This document shows positions 12,241-24,034 of a DNA stretch of 64,000 nucleotides, piece after piece. Within the stretch, counting starts at the first letter, position 1, and each line of letters opens with the position of its first letter. Position numbers and translations under genes: made by a program. The notes beneath the pieces are model-generated. The model was not told the origin of the DNA. It saw only the letters and a program-made list of their open reading frames with translations, and did no database searches. Source of the stretch: Kingdonia uniflora (Eukaryota; Streptophyta; Magnoliopsida; Ranunculales; Circaeasteraceae); assembly GCA_014058105.1 (NCBI GenBank), contig JACGCM010001129.1, positions 2,491,001 to 2,555,000 of the forward strand, read 5' to 3'.

Positions 12241-13504
12241 ATATTTCTTCAAAATGATTATGACTTATTGTGCATAGTTAATAACAAAGTATCACTGTAC
12301 ATGTACTATGATATTTGAAGCTAATTACTTTTTCTCTTTCTAATTTTTTACCCCCAATACAGGAAAGATGAATTATTTGTTTTGTTCATTTGATTTGAAA
12401 GAGATTATTGTTACACTGGTCTATAATTCTACTACAAATTAAGACGGGGGACTTCATTTAGTTATTTACAATGCCATCTAATATCTGATTTCAGTCATAA
12501 AGGAATGAAAGTGATAAATGTCGTTGGATGTCCTAAATGAGATTTGTTAACTTGAATGTTATTTGCCATAATTGTTTCTTTGCAATTTCACCACTAAGAT
12601 GATCTTTGAATCTATGGTTTAATAGTTCTAAAATCTTTGCAGGGAACCTTTACACTAAAAAGGAAATAAAAGGCTATTTTAAAGAATGGTATATAATATG
12701 GATTATGAAGGCAGATTCTATACTGTACAAACTATATCTGGATACCAGTCTCCACGTCACAAGGGGTACTGTTCTCCAAGTTTTTTCTTATATATCTCTA
12801 AGAAAATGCTATAAAGATTCTACACATAAGAGCTCCATGTATTTTTCTTATCCACAAACATCAAGCTTTTTAAATTTTGCAAACACTATAATATAATATT
12901 TGGCTATATCTAAATTTATGTGTTTCAAATCTAGAAAATACTCTAATCTCATCTTTATTTCCTGCTAACTTATAAATGCATGGTATACAACAATTAGAAA
13001 CCCTAACTTAATTTCATTGCATGTGTTAGTATTTGCATATTTAGATCTATTTGTGACCTATGTGTTTTGATTTGGTTTTTGAATTTGTAAACTATAATTG
13101 TGTTTGTATTTGTTGTACTTAGTGTTGAGTTAGGTTATTTTAAGCTTGATTGCTGATCTAGTAGATATTGTGATTACTGTCAGTGATAAGAAAAAAATTG
13201 TTAGGGATTTTTAGTAGATCACTTCAGAGGTATGGAAATGGTGTTAAGTTTAACATCCATTTATTTTTATTGTTTTATGCCAAATTATTTTTCAACTTTA
13301 GATTTATAGCTTTATTAATTTTTTATAATAATGTAATGCAATTCTTACAATGAATAAATTTTAAGGCCTAATTGTACCTTTTGAACACTTGTGTTTTAAT
13401 GATAAGTTAAACTAAGATTTTAGTCATATAAGCTTCCTCTGCCTTTCACATGCTCCTCTTTATAACAAATTTTCAAAATATTGAAGGCACACGCGATAGT
13501 GTGT
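12241..13504. other. AT-rich, nothing recognised
   Basis: An open frame at 12606-12896 (+, 96 codons) has no motif I recognise and unremarkable composition. The rest is AT-rich with poly-T/poly-A tracts. This could include the unseen right end of the Helitron or ordinary intergenic DNA. Confidence 0.4.
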
Positions 13505-13640
13505 GCCCGATTGCTAGTAGGGTCTTGTTAAAACTCTACGCCTACAACTACTAATTAGAAGCTCTTTGCATACAAAATGAAACATTTCTGGTTAATAAGA
13601 GTGAAATGTAGTAATGGGGTTTCGATATAAAAAAATAACA
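13505..13640 (-). pseudogene. mTERF 5' end scrap
   Basis: The sequence closely matches the first codons and 5' leader of the mTERF gene at 23560 (the block containing ACTAATTAGAAGCTCTTTGC, read on +) and the leader of the copy at 52273 (ATGGGGTTTCGAT). On the minus strand it would begin MFHFVCKELLI, as in the paralogs' MFRFVCKELLI. Similarity ends after about 15-30 codons, and no further mTERF sequence follows to the left. It marks a sixth mTERF locus that has been almost wholly deleted. Confidence 0.7.
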
Positions 13641-13899
13641 GCTTACTAGGTCGATTTGCAAGAAGGGTTTGGTCTACTTTGCCCCTTCATCAACTTCTCT
13701 CTCTCTCTCAAGTACATCAAACTAAAAAATGCCATTTAGGTTTCCAAATTTAGCCTAATTTAAGTTTAAGCAGGGTCGGCCCTGCATATAGGCCCAAGGG
13801 GCGACCACCTTGGGCCCCAAATTTTTACCCAAAATAAGGGCCCAAAAATTTATAACTACTGCATGAATGAAAAGTATTGGATATTAAGCTACTAGTACT

Positions 13900-15289
13900 A
13901 CATGTGGCTCACCACAATGATTACGTAGGCGAACCTTCGGCACTACATAATGTCCATTAATGCGCCTTCGACGCTTAAAGTCAGGTACCTAATGAGTAAG
14001 TTTATTGACAGTTACTTAAAACAAAACGTCCCACGTTTGTGCATCGTCACGTATTAATGTTCTTTTTAATCATACATAACTGTTTTATAAAATTAAAACG
14101 AACACCCAATGATCGTGTAGATATATTATTATTTTCCAATCATCTGAATCGAACACTAAATAACCATCTTTCTCCCATACTTCTGTTATTTGATAAAGTA
14201 GTGTTTAGATATCCCAACCAAAAGAGGTTATAACAGTTGTATCGTGACAAGCTAAAACAAAGATTAACCACTGCAATAAACCCTAAACAGCATAAATGAT
14301 CCGATAAAAAACCTCAATTAGACAATATAATGATATATCGAGAAGGAGAGGTTGGATAGGATATGATCTACAATGGCTGGGATGGTGTAAATTATAAGTG
14401 GTCGGTGTTGAAAAGTAAGAACCATAGGAACTGAAAGGATGCATCATGCATTTTGCCCTCGACCTTGGCATTGTAACCATTGTTTGACCATCAAATTGAA
14501 AACTGCAACTACCAATTATACACTTCAAAAAACTGAAAAAGAATCTCGTTAATTTTCAAGCATATAATTTGTATGATAAAATTGATCAAAACATCCCACA
14601 TAGCACAAAAATATCGAAAATCAATGTAAATTAAAATCTTGATGTACTTACGGTTCATAAACTAATACATCCTAAAAAGTTGAGCAGTAAAAAAGGTTGG
14701 CCAATTATATTCCAATATTGTTACTTATCATCTATCGTCCAGACATCATGCATACTTTTCTACTGTTTTCGCTATAAACTTGGCAATATTATGTTAGACT
14801 GTCAATCAAACTTGTTGCTTTGGAATGCTTGAAGCAACCCAATATGATGATGATGTTGCCCAATCTATCGTTTCAGACCAACCGAAGAATTGCCTCAAAG
14901 CTACTACGAAATCAAAACCTAATGATGATGATGGCAAAAATCAAAACCCTAGAGGACAATCAAAACCTAATAAATACAAAAATCAAAATAAAAAAAATCA
15001 AAATCAGAAATACCTTTAGAGAGATAAAGGTGTCTTGAGAAAGATAGACGCTGCTTGACAATGAGAAAGTTGCTAATTGGCAAAGAGAGAGACGTATTAA
15101 GAAAGAGAGTTAGGAGGGCTTTAGATGTTACAAGTTAAGACTAAATTACCCTTTAACACATTTTGTCTGAAGTACCCTTACTCCACTAATAAGTAAACAA
15201 ATATTGTCCGTTCATCTCGCCCTAACATTAAATCTCAGCCCCTCTTTGTCTTTCTTTTGTGGGCGAATTTTTCTATGCAAAAAATACTG
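13900..15289. other. Non-coding interior left of Copia
   Basis: No protein family is recognised on either strand. An Asn/Lys-rich open frame at 14820-15038 exists in two overlapping frames, which points to composition rather than coding. If the hAT interpretation holds, this is its internal non-autonomous sequence. Confidence 0.4.
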
Positions 15290-15544
15290 TTCTTGGATAA
15301 TATATAGATTCTAGGCTAAGCAATCATACAGAATAGAGTAATACTAAGCATATGAGAGAAAGAGAAAACTTGATTTATTGATAGGATGTTCGGTATTACA
15401 ATAGTGAACCCTTTTGGGTGTTAAATACTGAATACCCTCTAAAAATATCCCCGTAAGCCCTAGCTTATATGGGCTTGTTGGGAACCCAGTAGAACGCCCC
15501 AACCCAGTTGGGTTTCCACCTTGGGCCGGACCCAACTCCTAACA
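15290..15544 (-). repeat. Copia-1 3' LTR
   Basis: This LTR matches the repeat at 20557-20802 over nearly its whole length, including the blocks GGCTAAGCAATCATACA, TATGGGCTTGTTG and GGACCCAACTCCTAACA. The left few dozen bases differ by small insertions (TGTTCTTGG against TGTTATATATC). A polypurine tract adjoins its right border, which makes it the 3' LTR of a minus-strand element. Confidence 0.88.
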
Positions 15545-15789
15545 CTCCCCCTTAGGGTGCTTCATACCAAGACGACTTGGTTTGTCAAAACCTCTGCCTA
15601 GCAAAATCCCTTTGGGTAAAAAGTTGTACAATCATATTCCCTGTATGGGTTGTGGATGCGTATACGTTGCATCATCGAAACCTCTAGGTATTAAAACCTC
15701 CTAGGATAAAAATTATACTATCAAGAAAAAAGGTGCAACACGCATGTGTCCACGTCAGGACGAGATTATTCCCCCTGACGTCTATCTTC

Positions 15790-18110
15790 TTAAGATCTAT
15801 CTCCCTGAGATAATAAATCATGTAAACTTCGCATGTTAATTTCATGTACAAGTCTCTTGAATGTAGGATATGCAAGAGCTTTCGCAAATAGGTCAGCTAA
15901 GTTATCTTCTGAATGGACTTGAACGATGTCAATCTCATTCGTCTTTTGTAACTCGTATATGTGGAAGAATTTGGGAGAAATGTGTTTCATTTTATCACCT
16001 TTAATGAATCCACCCTTGACTTGAATGATGCAAGCTGCATTGTCTTGATACATAGTCACCAGTTTATCTTGGATAGAACTTAGACTGCAACTTCCGTTGA
16101 TGTGATTAATCATGGACTACAACCAAAAGCATTATCTGCCAGCTTCATGAAGTGTAAGAATCTCTGTGTGGTTCGAGGATGTAGCAACCATCGTCTGATA
16201 AGAACACATATCCCGATTGTGATCGACCTTTATATAGATCTGATAAGTATGCTGCATCGGCATATCCTATAATTTCTCGTTTACCATTTTTCGGATAGAA
16301 CAAACCCCAGATTTTTATGCTGATTAGATACCACAGAATGTGTTTGATCACATTCTAGTGCCTTTGGGTAGGAGCAGAACTATGGTGAGCCAAACGGTTC
16401 ACTGAGAATGAGATGTCGGGTCGAGTATACCCTGCTAACTATAACAAAGCACCGATAGCTCCTGATATGGCATATCAAGCTCTAAGAGTTTTTCCCTCTC
16501 ATATGGAGGACGATAGATGTCTTATTCACATCCAATGAATGGATATGCATAGGTGTCTTGAAATTGTGTATCGTATCCATACCAAAATGTTTTATGATCC
16601 TTTCGGTATATGTCACTTGATGTACGATTATGCCGCGACCAAAATGTTCGATCTACAAACTAAGAAAAAATTTGGTCTTCCCAAGGTCTTTCATTTTGAA
16701 TTTCTTCCCAAGGTATTTTACGGTTTTCGCGACCTCCCTCAGAGTTTTGATGATATTCAAATCGTCACCATATACTGCAATGATGGCAAAACTAGTATTC
16801 ATTTTCTTGATGAAAATACATGGGCAAACAAGGCTATTTGCAAAACCCTCAGCTTTCAAATATTCAGTCAACCTGTTATGCCATATGAGCCCTTATTGTT
16901 TCAGACCATACAATGACTTATCCAATTTTATTACGTTGGCACCTCATGTACCGGGCATTGTCGCTTCCGAGTGCTTAAACCCTTCTGGTAGCTTCATGTA
17001 CATCTCCATATCTAATTTCATATATAGATACGTAGTAACTACATCCATAAGATGCATGTCAAGCTCGTTCTCAATGACTGATAGACTGATCAAGTAACAG
17101 AACGTTATAGCATCCATGATTGGAGAGTAGGTTTCATCATAATCAATATCAGGTCTTTAAGAAAGGCCCTGAGCAACTAGTCTTGTTTTGTACCAAACTA
17201 TTCCCAGTTTATAATGTTTCCGTACGAATACCCATTTATAGCCGACAGGCTTAATGGCATCTTGCCTAGGGATTATTGGTCCAAACACTTCGCATTTAGT
17301 TAGTGAGCTGAGTTCCGCATTGATCGTAGTCCCAGACTCTGGCCAATCTGTACGAGTTCTACATTCATCTACAGTGAATGGTTTTGATCATCATCCTCGA
17401 TGGTGAGTGCAGTAATGAAAATGAATACTTCGTCGACTACTACTTCTGAACGATCCCACATGGTACCATTATAAATAAAGTTAATTGAGATCTCTTCATT
17501 ATCATGTACATGTTCCGCGCACCGGACTTGTCTCTTAGGAATTCACGTAGACACGTAGCTACTATAGCCCTGACAATGGGAGGTTCCATCCCCTATGAAC
17601 CGACTACACCATTAGTCTTTTCTTTTCCCGAACACAATTTCTTAGACCCTGGCTCAGCGTCTTTCTTTGCAACAGGGCATACTTTTGTGACGTGCGGCTT
17701 GGATTTATTTGTGGATCGCACACCAGTTCCCTGAACATCCAGTCGTGCAGATGTATTACTTACAGGTACATACACCTTGATTACTTTAGAAACATTGTTG
17801 AATGCATTCGGAAATTCATTAGAAATTTGATGTAAGTATAAAATTCACTGCACTGCCTTGTCACTGTGATTGGTTAGGGGATCTATATGAGACAACGATG
17901 GTGTTTTCCAACTAATCTTGGAAACTTCTACAACATTGATTGTCATATCTCCCCCCAATGCTGGGAAAATTGTTTCACCAAAGTGACAATCTATGAAACT
18001 CGCAGTAAATACATCGTCGATAGTGGGTTTCAAATATCGAATGATAGATGGTGAATTGTGACCCACATAGATACCGAGCCGACGTTAGGGTCCCATCTTT
18101 GTACGTTGTG
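15790..18110 (-). pseudogene. Copia-1 pol remnant: integrase end, RT, RNase H
   Basis: Reading leftwards on the minus strand, 18110-17845 gives TKMGP then RRLGIYVGHNSPSIIRYL and DCHFGET, the integrase-to-RT junction of this Copia lineage. The segment 16871-16653 contains the RT block AVYGDDLNIIKTLREV and KMKDLGKTKFFL; the YVDD motif reads VYGDD, with Val replaced by Gly. The segment 16351-16145 has IGYADAAYLSDLYKGRSQSG, and 16113-15790 has YQDNAACIIQ, KHISPKFFHI and EDNLADLFAKAL, the RNase H end. Several stops and frameshifts separate them. The true mutation count needs alignment to an intact relative. Confidence 0.88.
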
Positions 18111-18239
18111 ATGGTGTGATTGGCACCTGTATGGTTATTGGGTTTCTGGTTCCCGCCCTTCTTATTTCCCTTGCATCCTCCCTTGCCCGTTTCATATTTG
18201 TGTCCCCAACCGCCATAGTTGTTTCCCTAAAAATAAACA

Positions 18240-18840
18240 TTGTGTGACTCGGGCAATGACTCACTCTCAGGAGGCCACATCTCGTGATTATTCATCAGAA
18301 GTTCATCATTTTACTCAGAGAGGAGCAGTGCGTAAATCAAAACTGTGAGTCATAATGTTCTCTCGCCGATATTGCCTCTGAAGTACAATATTGCTAGCAT
18401 TGAAAGTAGATAGAGTCTTCTCTACCATTTAAGCATCAATGACTTTCCTTTTATACAACTCAAGTGTAGAAGTGATTTTGTGGACTGCTTAGTTAAAATC
18501 AGCATTGGTCTTAAAATCTTGGAACCGAATGTTGTTCTATTGGTATGTTGCTTTGGGAGCATGATTTCTTTTACTGACCATAACGCCCCTTCAAGCTTGC
18601 CCATAAGTCATCTGGCTTAACCTTGTTAATGTATTCTGTCTTCAGGTCATCCTGAATATGATGACGGAGGATGAACAAAGCTTTTGTTTTGTCCATGGGA
18701 TTTTCAGTGCGGACAGTGACAATGGTCTTTTGCATACCTAGACACTTCAAGTACAAGTCAGCGTCAATGTACTAAGTGAGGTAATTGGCTCTAGTAAGCA
18801 GTAATGGAATGAATTCAACGTTATTGAGTTTCACAGACAT
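18240..18840 (-). pseudogene. Copia-1 gag remnant
   Basis: An ATG at 18840 (minus) opens MSVKLNNVEFIPLLLTRANY, equivalent to the LNNLEF...NYL...DA start of Copia gag. A TAG replaces the expected Trp. Next come YIDADLYLKCLGM, and NPMDKTKALFILRHHIQDDL with an LWASLKGRYGQ segment typical of the UBN2/gag domain. The capsid coding then frays into several frames. The zinc knuckle and protease cannot be read, and the sequence passes straight to the integrase end at about 18110. I infer an internal deletion of roughly 1.1-1.3 kb. Confidence 0.8.
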
Positions 18841-20556
18841 CTGTTATGCATAAATGTAGATCGTAATTAGTAACAATTATGGATAAACATTTTAAATACA
18901 TTATAGACAGATCATAATACTTAGAATAACATAAAATAAATGATTCATAATCATGTTATAGTTTAACCTTGTTATTATTCTAATACTCATGAAATAAAAT
19001 TATAATGATTAAATCCCAACGTTACCCTATAAAATGATGATCTTAATCTTAGATATACATTTTAATAGAATCTTAGCCAAAATCGATATACAAAACCACT
19101 AGATGTGTGTGTTCTTTATTCTGGCAACTAGGGTTTTTTAATCCCTAAAGTTCTATAAAGTTTGTATATTTATGCCAAATGACCTTATTTGCTACGAATA
19201 TGAGAGGCATTAGATGTTTAGCTGACAAGTGGTTTCACCCTGAAGTTTGTTGAATTCACATGATTAGTTATGTTTTTAAACTAACAATCTAAGGTACTAT
19301 AGGTTGCTATTAGTGCATATATATCAACAAATGTTATCAAGTAACATCTAATTGCACTTAGATACGTAAAATTGGTTCCTCAGACACCAAGTTTTTAGAA
19401 AACAAGACTACGTCAATTCCCAATTTATCTTTAATTATTGTCTTTGACATTTAACTGTGATTTAAATATGACTCTCAACTGTATTCTAACTTAGTCTTGG
19501 TTTTCTTATTATCTCTGATCCCTGGTCAGGATAATTAGTATCCTAGGGGTATACCATTGTAAGATACTTAAGTAGATATTAATCTATATTTTTATATCAC
19601 ATATAAGTTAGTCAGTTTTCCTATACAAGTAACCCGTTCCCAAAAATTATTTTTATATTAAAAAAAAAAAAAAAGTTCCCCTAGGAGTAGGTTAAGTCAA
19701 TAGAAATTTTTTTAAAAAATTGACTAAATCTAACCAAAAATTGGGCTTTTAAAACCAATTTTAGTGTCTGGACCAGTTTGACTCCGGTCAATCTGGCTGC
19801 CACGTGTCAGTGTTATAGTGAGCCACATGTCACTACTACAGTAAGCCACGTGTCACTGCTATACAGTACGCATGTGGGTTCCACATGCCATGTGTCTGCC
19901 ACGTCAACATGTGTGGGTCCCATCTATTACATGCTTTTGCCATGTGTTACTGTGGTCTCGGTTCCCTGCACATCATCAAACCTGATTCGGTCTAATTTTG
20001 GTGGATTAGGTCTGATCTAGGTTTAATTTTCCTAAAATGGATCCGGATCAGGTCTTAACCTATATGACGTCAGCATGATATATATAAAAAGTTTTAAAAA
20101 ATTAAACTCTAAAGGTTTGGTGACGTCACCCTGACCTAATTGCCGCCAAAACTTGGGTTTTTGGCCGTGAACTGCTTATATTCACCGCCAATTTTTTGGC
20201 GACAGAGACATTTCCCGATGGAGTGTTATATATGAACGTGATCGTCATAGAGTAGTCTATGTAACAAAATTACAAACACTTTAATTTGATCACTACAACG
20301 GTCCCTGATTTAGTTTGAAAACAACCCTTCACAAGAGTGAGAAAACACTAAAAATAGGTCTAAATTTTTTGAAAAAAATAGGTATTAATCTATAAACTCA
20401 TATCTACATATCCTATACGTTAGATCATGCAATTAATACTCAAAAATGAAATTTACAAAAAATATTACCTTTCTGTAACGCAAAAAATCCAAAAAAACGT
20501 TCCTTGGAGAACCTTTTTGTCCTTTGATCTACTAGCTCTTCGCAGTGCTGATAACG
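18841..20556 (-). other. Copia-1 untranslated leader, unusually long
   Basis: About 1.7 kb separates the gag start from the primer-binding-like site, with no recognisable coding in either direction. It includes an A-run at about 19662-19675, the triplicated 23-bp array at 19801-19869 and AT-rich filler. Such a long leader may contain a later insertion, but I saw no border signatures inside it. Confidence 0.55.
19801..19869. repeat. Three 23-bp units with CACGTG-like cores
   Basis: Units start at 19801, 19824 and 19847 with CACGTGTCAGTG, CACATGTCACTA and CACGTGTCACTG. Copies 1 and 3 keep a perfect CACGTG (G-box) core, and copy 2 has CACATG. Related CATGTG and CCACGT words continue to about 19960. 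G-boxes are known binding sites for plant bZIP and bHLH factors; a regulatory role here is inference. Confidence 0.7.
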
Positions 20557-20802
20557 TGTTATATATCAAACTATTATAGGCTAAGCAATCATACACAATA
20601 GAGTAATACTAAGCATTTGAGAAAAAGAGAGAACTTGATTTATTAATAGGATGCTCTGTATTACAATACTGAACCCTTTTGGTTGTTAATTACTCTCTAA
20701 AACTCTCCCCATAAGCCCTGCTTTATATGGGCTTGTTATGAGCCCAGTAGGACACCCCAACCTAGTTGGGTTCCCACCTTGGGTCGGACCCAACTCCTAA
20801 CA
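20557..20802 (-). repeat. Copia-1 5' LTR
   Basis: Direct repeat of 15290-15544. It sits next to the primer-binding-like CGTTATCAGCACTGCG (minus), a sequence often found just inside 5' LTRs of plant Copia elements, so it is the 5' LTR of a minus-strand element. Confidence 0.88.
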
Positions 20803-20961
20803 AAAAGGAACTTATTTTGAGACAAATATAGTATTTGCTTAGAATTGATCCGATGGTTAGAGGATCGACTCTTACCCTTGTTACATTAATTATTTTTTCA
20901 AAAAAAATACTTTGAAAATGAGACCTCGCCTTGGGCCCTACAAACCTCAAGTCCGGCTCTG

Positions 20962-22378
20962 GCTTTTAAGTATAACAAGAGAGTCCGAGGTTTTCAAACT
21001 TGGAAAAACAACACCGATCTTCAACCGTGAAATCGAGGAAAATTTGAACATATGTAAGTGCCTAAATTTGATCATTTGAGGAGCAAAATACGTCACTACA
21101 CGGGAGAAGTGTGTTACCAGGAAAAGCAAACAAAAACTCTTTAGGGACAGCTTCTCTGTCACTAATTGGAATGGCAATATACATGAAAGCCCCTAGAGAT
21201 CTGAAGACATCCATTCCACCTTCGTTCAGCCTCAATATTGCTCTAATGGAGAAGAATGAATCCCCTAGTTTTGGATCAAAATTCATATTCCGAGACTTCC
21301 AATCACTTAACATAGGGTGTTCAGAGTTAGGCATATTAAGATCACGGATTAATGATGATCAGTCTTGGTATTCAAACAAATGACCACAATACGGTAATAC
21401 ATGGCTTCGTACAATCACGGTGAATGATGAAAAATAGTACCAGATTTAAACATGAAGCAGATATATTACTTTGAACATTTCTACCTGAAGAGGCACCCAT
21501 CCGTGTCTGTTACATAGCTTCAGACCTTCCAGTGAACATAACATCTCAGGAAAAATAATGATGCTTGAGAACCTAACCTGAATGACAAAATGCACAAAAG
21601 GGCTAATAGATCAAGGCGTCCAAGAGTACTCTAAACATGTTGGCACTGGTTCCTTGTTGCTGGTATCAAAATTTCATCTAAAATATACCCGATAATTCTC
21701 AAGATAAATAAACAAACAATCTTATATTGCTCCCGGAAAAGCAACTTTTATTAGCTCATATAAATAAAAGAACACATAGAAAAGGCAAAATGCATTACAA
21801 AACTCAAGAGTACAATATATAGTGACTTGATCTCAACTCTTTCACACGACAAGAAAATGCCATACCCATCTTTATAATGCTACAGTCAGGAAATTTATTA
21901 AACTCTTTCACATGAGTACATACATTCTAGTTTTTCCTTCAAGACATGTTAACTCTAGTTACTCATCATAAACAAGGAGAGCAAATATTGATAGAATCAG
22001 AGCTCACAAGAATTAATCAAACAATCACAATTAACTAATTACTAATTTTATTGATAACCTCATGAAAGAAATTCTCCTACAATCTCTACTTATTCCCCAA
22101 AACTCACAGAAACTACTCTCCTAACCCCATGTCTCTCTTTATCGAAGAAACATCCCTTTGTTTCCTCCTAAAAAGGCACTAATAATCATTCTAACCATTT
22201 TAATTAAATAAATAAATAAAATAAAATAGACAAATAATAAATCGGTGCGACTACAACGTGGGAAACGACCCTCTCTCCACAACCGAACCTATCATATATG
22301 CTTCAATACCAACAAGAAAAAATCACATTGAAGCTCATCAACGGAGTCAGTGTCCTAATAATTATGTACACTCTGAAA
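20962..22378. other. mTERF-1 downstream flank with duplicated blocks
   Basis: No intact gene is seen. The minus strand at 21334-21062 has an open frame containing DWKSRNMNFDPKLGDSFFS and GGMDVFRSLGAFMYIAIPI. It is protein-like but I do not recognise the family. The same DNA recurs, more decayed, at about 47100-47370 beside another mTERF copy. The interval 21620-21900 matches 35650-35920 beside mTERF-2. These shared flanks show that mTERF copies arose by duplication of blocks larger than the gene. The stretch 21960-22250 is AT-rich with nothing recognised. Confidence 0.6.
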
Positions 22379-23560
22379 TCAATTTTTGGACTCATCGTGA
22401 AACCCTTGAAACTCATGTTTACCTTGATATGCAACCACGACTTCAGGAATCTTGTCTTGATACTTCATCACAAAACACTTCATGAAAACATTCCCATTCC
22501 ATGTTAGCACCGATGGTATATTAATGTCCTTCTTAACCAGAAGACCCTTTGACATGAGAATCTGAAGAACTGAGCACCTGGGAATAATACTCTTTTCTAG
22601 ACTACAAGTCAAAATTTTAGGATACTTGGAAACCACTGAAAACTTCCACTCCAATTTTCTTACAAAGAAATCCATCAATTCCCTGATCTTCTTCTCTGAA
22701 GGCGTCATAAACAAGGGATTCAATTTGAATGCAGTAAGAATCTCTTCCTCAGACAAACCAAAACTCTTACAAGTCTTCATTTTTTGCTTCCAATTCGATT
22801 CACTTAACCATGTCCCTGCTGCGATAGCCGAAATGAATTGATTACTTTTAGGATCGAAACCCAATTTCTTAGCCTTCAAAATGTTTTCCTCCAAGCGCTC
22901 AGAGTTTAGCACCAGTGCTGACGTTCAATTGATGATCAACCTCGAAATATTGTGGTCACTTACACCATAGGTTTGCAAAATAGAGCTGTTCGGACGCATA
23001 ACTTCCTCTACATTGTACAGAAGTATAAGGGGATACTTCTTGAAAAGGGCTACGAGTTTGTCGTCAGTGTGCACAAAGGTTTTGAGAAAATTACAAGATG
23101 GGATAATTTGGTTTTCCAAATCCCTTAACAGCACTGAAGGACTGCTAGATATCATTTTAACAAGTTCGGGAGTTGACATCCCCAAAGATTTGAAATATTC
23201 AATACTGGGTTTAAGGGTATGGTCTGGTTTAGCTAGAAGCAGAGAAGGGCGCTTGGTGATGAAGTATGTGATGTGGGCATTGGTGAACCCTTGATCTCTA
23301 AAGAGCTCAACAACAGAATCTGCTTCTTCTAAAGACCTAATTCTGATTGCCTTTGAAACCTTAGTAGCAGATTCTAACGAGTACCCAAACGAGTTAACAA
23401 GGTAAGAAACAGTAATAAGTGATTTCTCATTCGTTGGTTCTGCCTTTGATCTGAGAGATTGGGTTTGAAGAAAACCAAAATGGGGTCTTATTGTTGTTAT
23501 TAAAGAAGCTCTGTTTCTACTACTACTAATTAGAAGCTCTTTGCATACAAAACGAAACAT
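22379..23560 (-). pseudogene. mTERF gene copy 1, one in-frame stop
   Basis: mTERF proteins bind organellar nucleic acids through arrays of about 30-residue helical repeats; plant members act in mitochondria or plastids. The frame starts MFRFVCKELLISSSRNRASL, a basic, Ser-rich N-terminus that fits an organelle transit peptide. It then shows repeat blocks such as ITKRPSLLLAKPDHTLKPSI and FFKSLGMSTPELVKMISSSP (read as YFKSLGM here). It runs in one frame to 22379, about 393 codons, with a single TGA at 22925-22927 after RLIIN, where the paralog at 36150 has RVIIRQPS. The C-terminus ends YQGKHEFQGFHDESKN. It is either a recent pseudogene or an allele or sequence error. Flanked on the right by Copia-2. 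Confidence 0.85.
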
Positions 23561-24034
23561 TTTCTGGTTAGTGAAATTGAGTTTTCGATTAAACTTACTG
23601 ATTTGAAGATTTCCAAGTGTTTTGCTCCAAAGATTTCACTTTCAGAATTCTTCCTGAAACAAAAACCACAAACCCTAAAACTGGCAACGAGTATAATGCG
23701 AGGATGAAGAGTTTACAGAGGACTGGACTGTCGTTTAATTGTGAACAACAAGCCTCCGGATGTCGTTAAACCCCAAAGGGTGTTAAACAACCAGAATATT
23801 TTTGTTTTCAAATGATATACATAATTAGCCATAGTTGTCCTTAGGGTCATCCTCCACTAGATGGCCATGATTCTCGACGTTAAACGACACAAAAATTATA
23901 ACATACTGATATGACTTCACTTAGTTTGCTATTGTTCGACAATTTCTTAAAGGGGAAATCATTTTTAAACCTGATGAAAGATAAAATGGAGAATACGGCG
24001 ATAATTAAGTTAGGATTTCAAGGTGTGAAGAGCG
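23561..24034. other. mTERF-1 upstream region
   Basis: The first 80 bases match the leaders of the other mTERF copies (TTTCGATTAAACTTACTGA). The rest carries no gene. The Copia-2 target duplication GAGCG ends at 24034. Confidence 0.55.

Larger units (their letters stand above)
15290..20802 (-). mobile_element. Decayed Ty1/copia element with two LTRs
   Basis: Two direct repeats of about 250 bp (15290-15544 and 20557-20802) end in TG...CA on the minus strand (TGTTAGGAGTTGGG at the start). Inside the right-hand 5' LTR comes a primer-binding-like CGTTATCAGCACTGCG (20541-20556, minus). Inside the left-hand 3' LTR is a polypurine tract AAGGGGGAG (15545-15553, minus). Gag, integrase end, RT and RNase H pieces lie between in Copia order. 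Protease and the integrase core are missing, and every frame is interrupted. Flanking 5-bp sequences (AATAC and AAAAG) do not match, so the target duplication has decayed or a border is off by a few bases. Confidence 0.9.
13771..20961. mobile_element. Possible hAT-type element interrupted by Copia
   Basis: At 13771 the sequence starts CAGGGTCGGCCCTG and continues with GGCCCAAGGGG. At 20961 the minus strand starts CAGAGCCGGACTTGAGG and continues GGGCCCAAGGCGAGG. Both look like the CAG-GCCGGCCCTG termini common in plant hAT elements, in inverted orientation. Removing the Copia at 15290-20802 leaves an element of about 1.7 kb. No transposase is visible between 13800 and 15290. Flanks share TTTAAG but not at the exact border, so an 8-bp target duplication is not demonstrated. 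The two ends may instead belong to separate remnants. Confidence 0.45.

Noticed and set aside
14820..15038. Asn/Lys-rich open frames
   Set aside because: Open in two overlapping frames with near-repeated AATCAAAA words; no homology.
16539..17097. Plus-strand open frames of 125 and 155 codons
   Set aside because: They are shadows of the Copia-1 RT region, which reads on the minus strand.
17504..17734. Plus-strand open frame of 76 codons
   Set aside because: Antisense to the integrase-RT junction of Copia-1.
23013..23294. Plus-strand 93-codon frame (also 36202-36477, 36778-37032 and 48069-48287)
   Set aside because: All are antisense shadows of mTERF coding; they recur in each copy only because the gene does.
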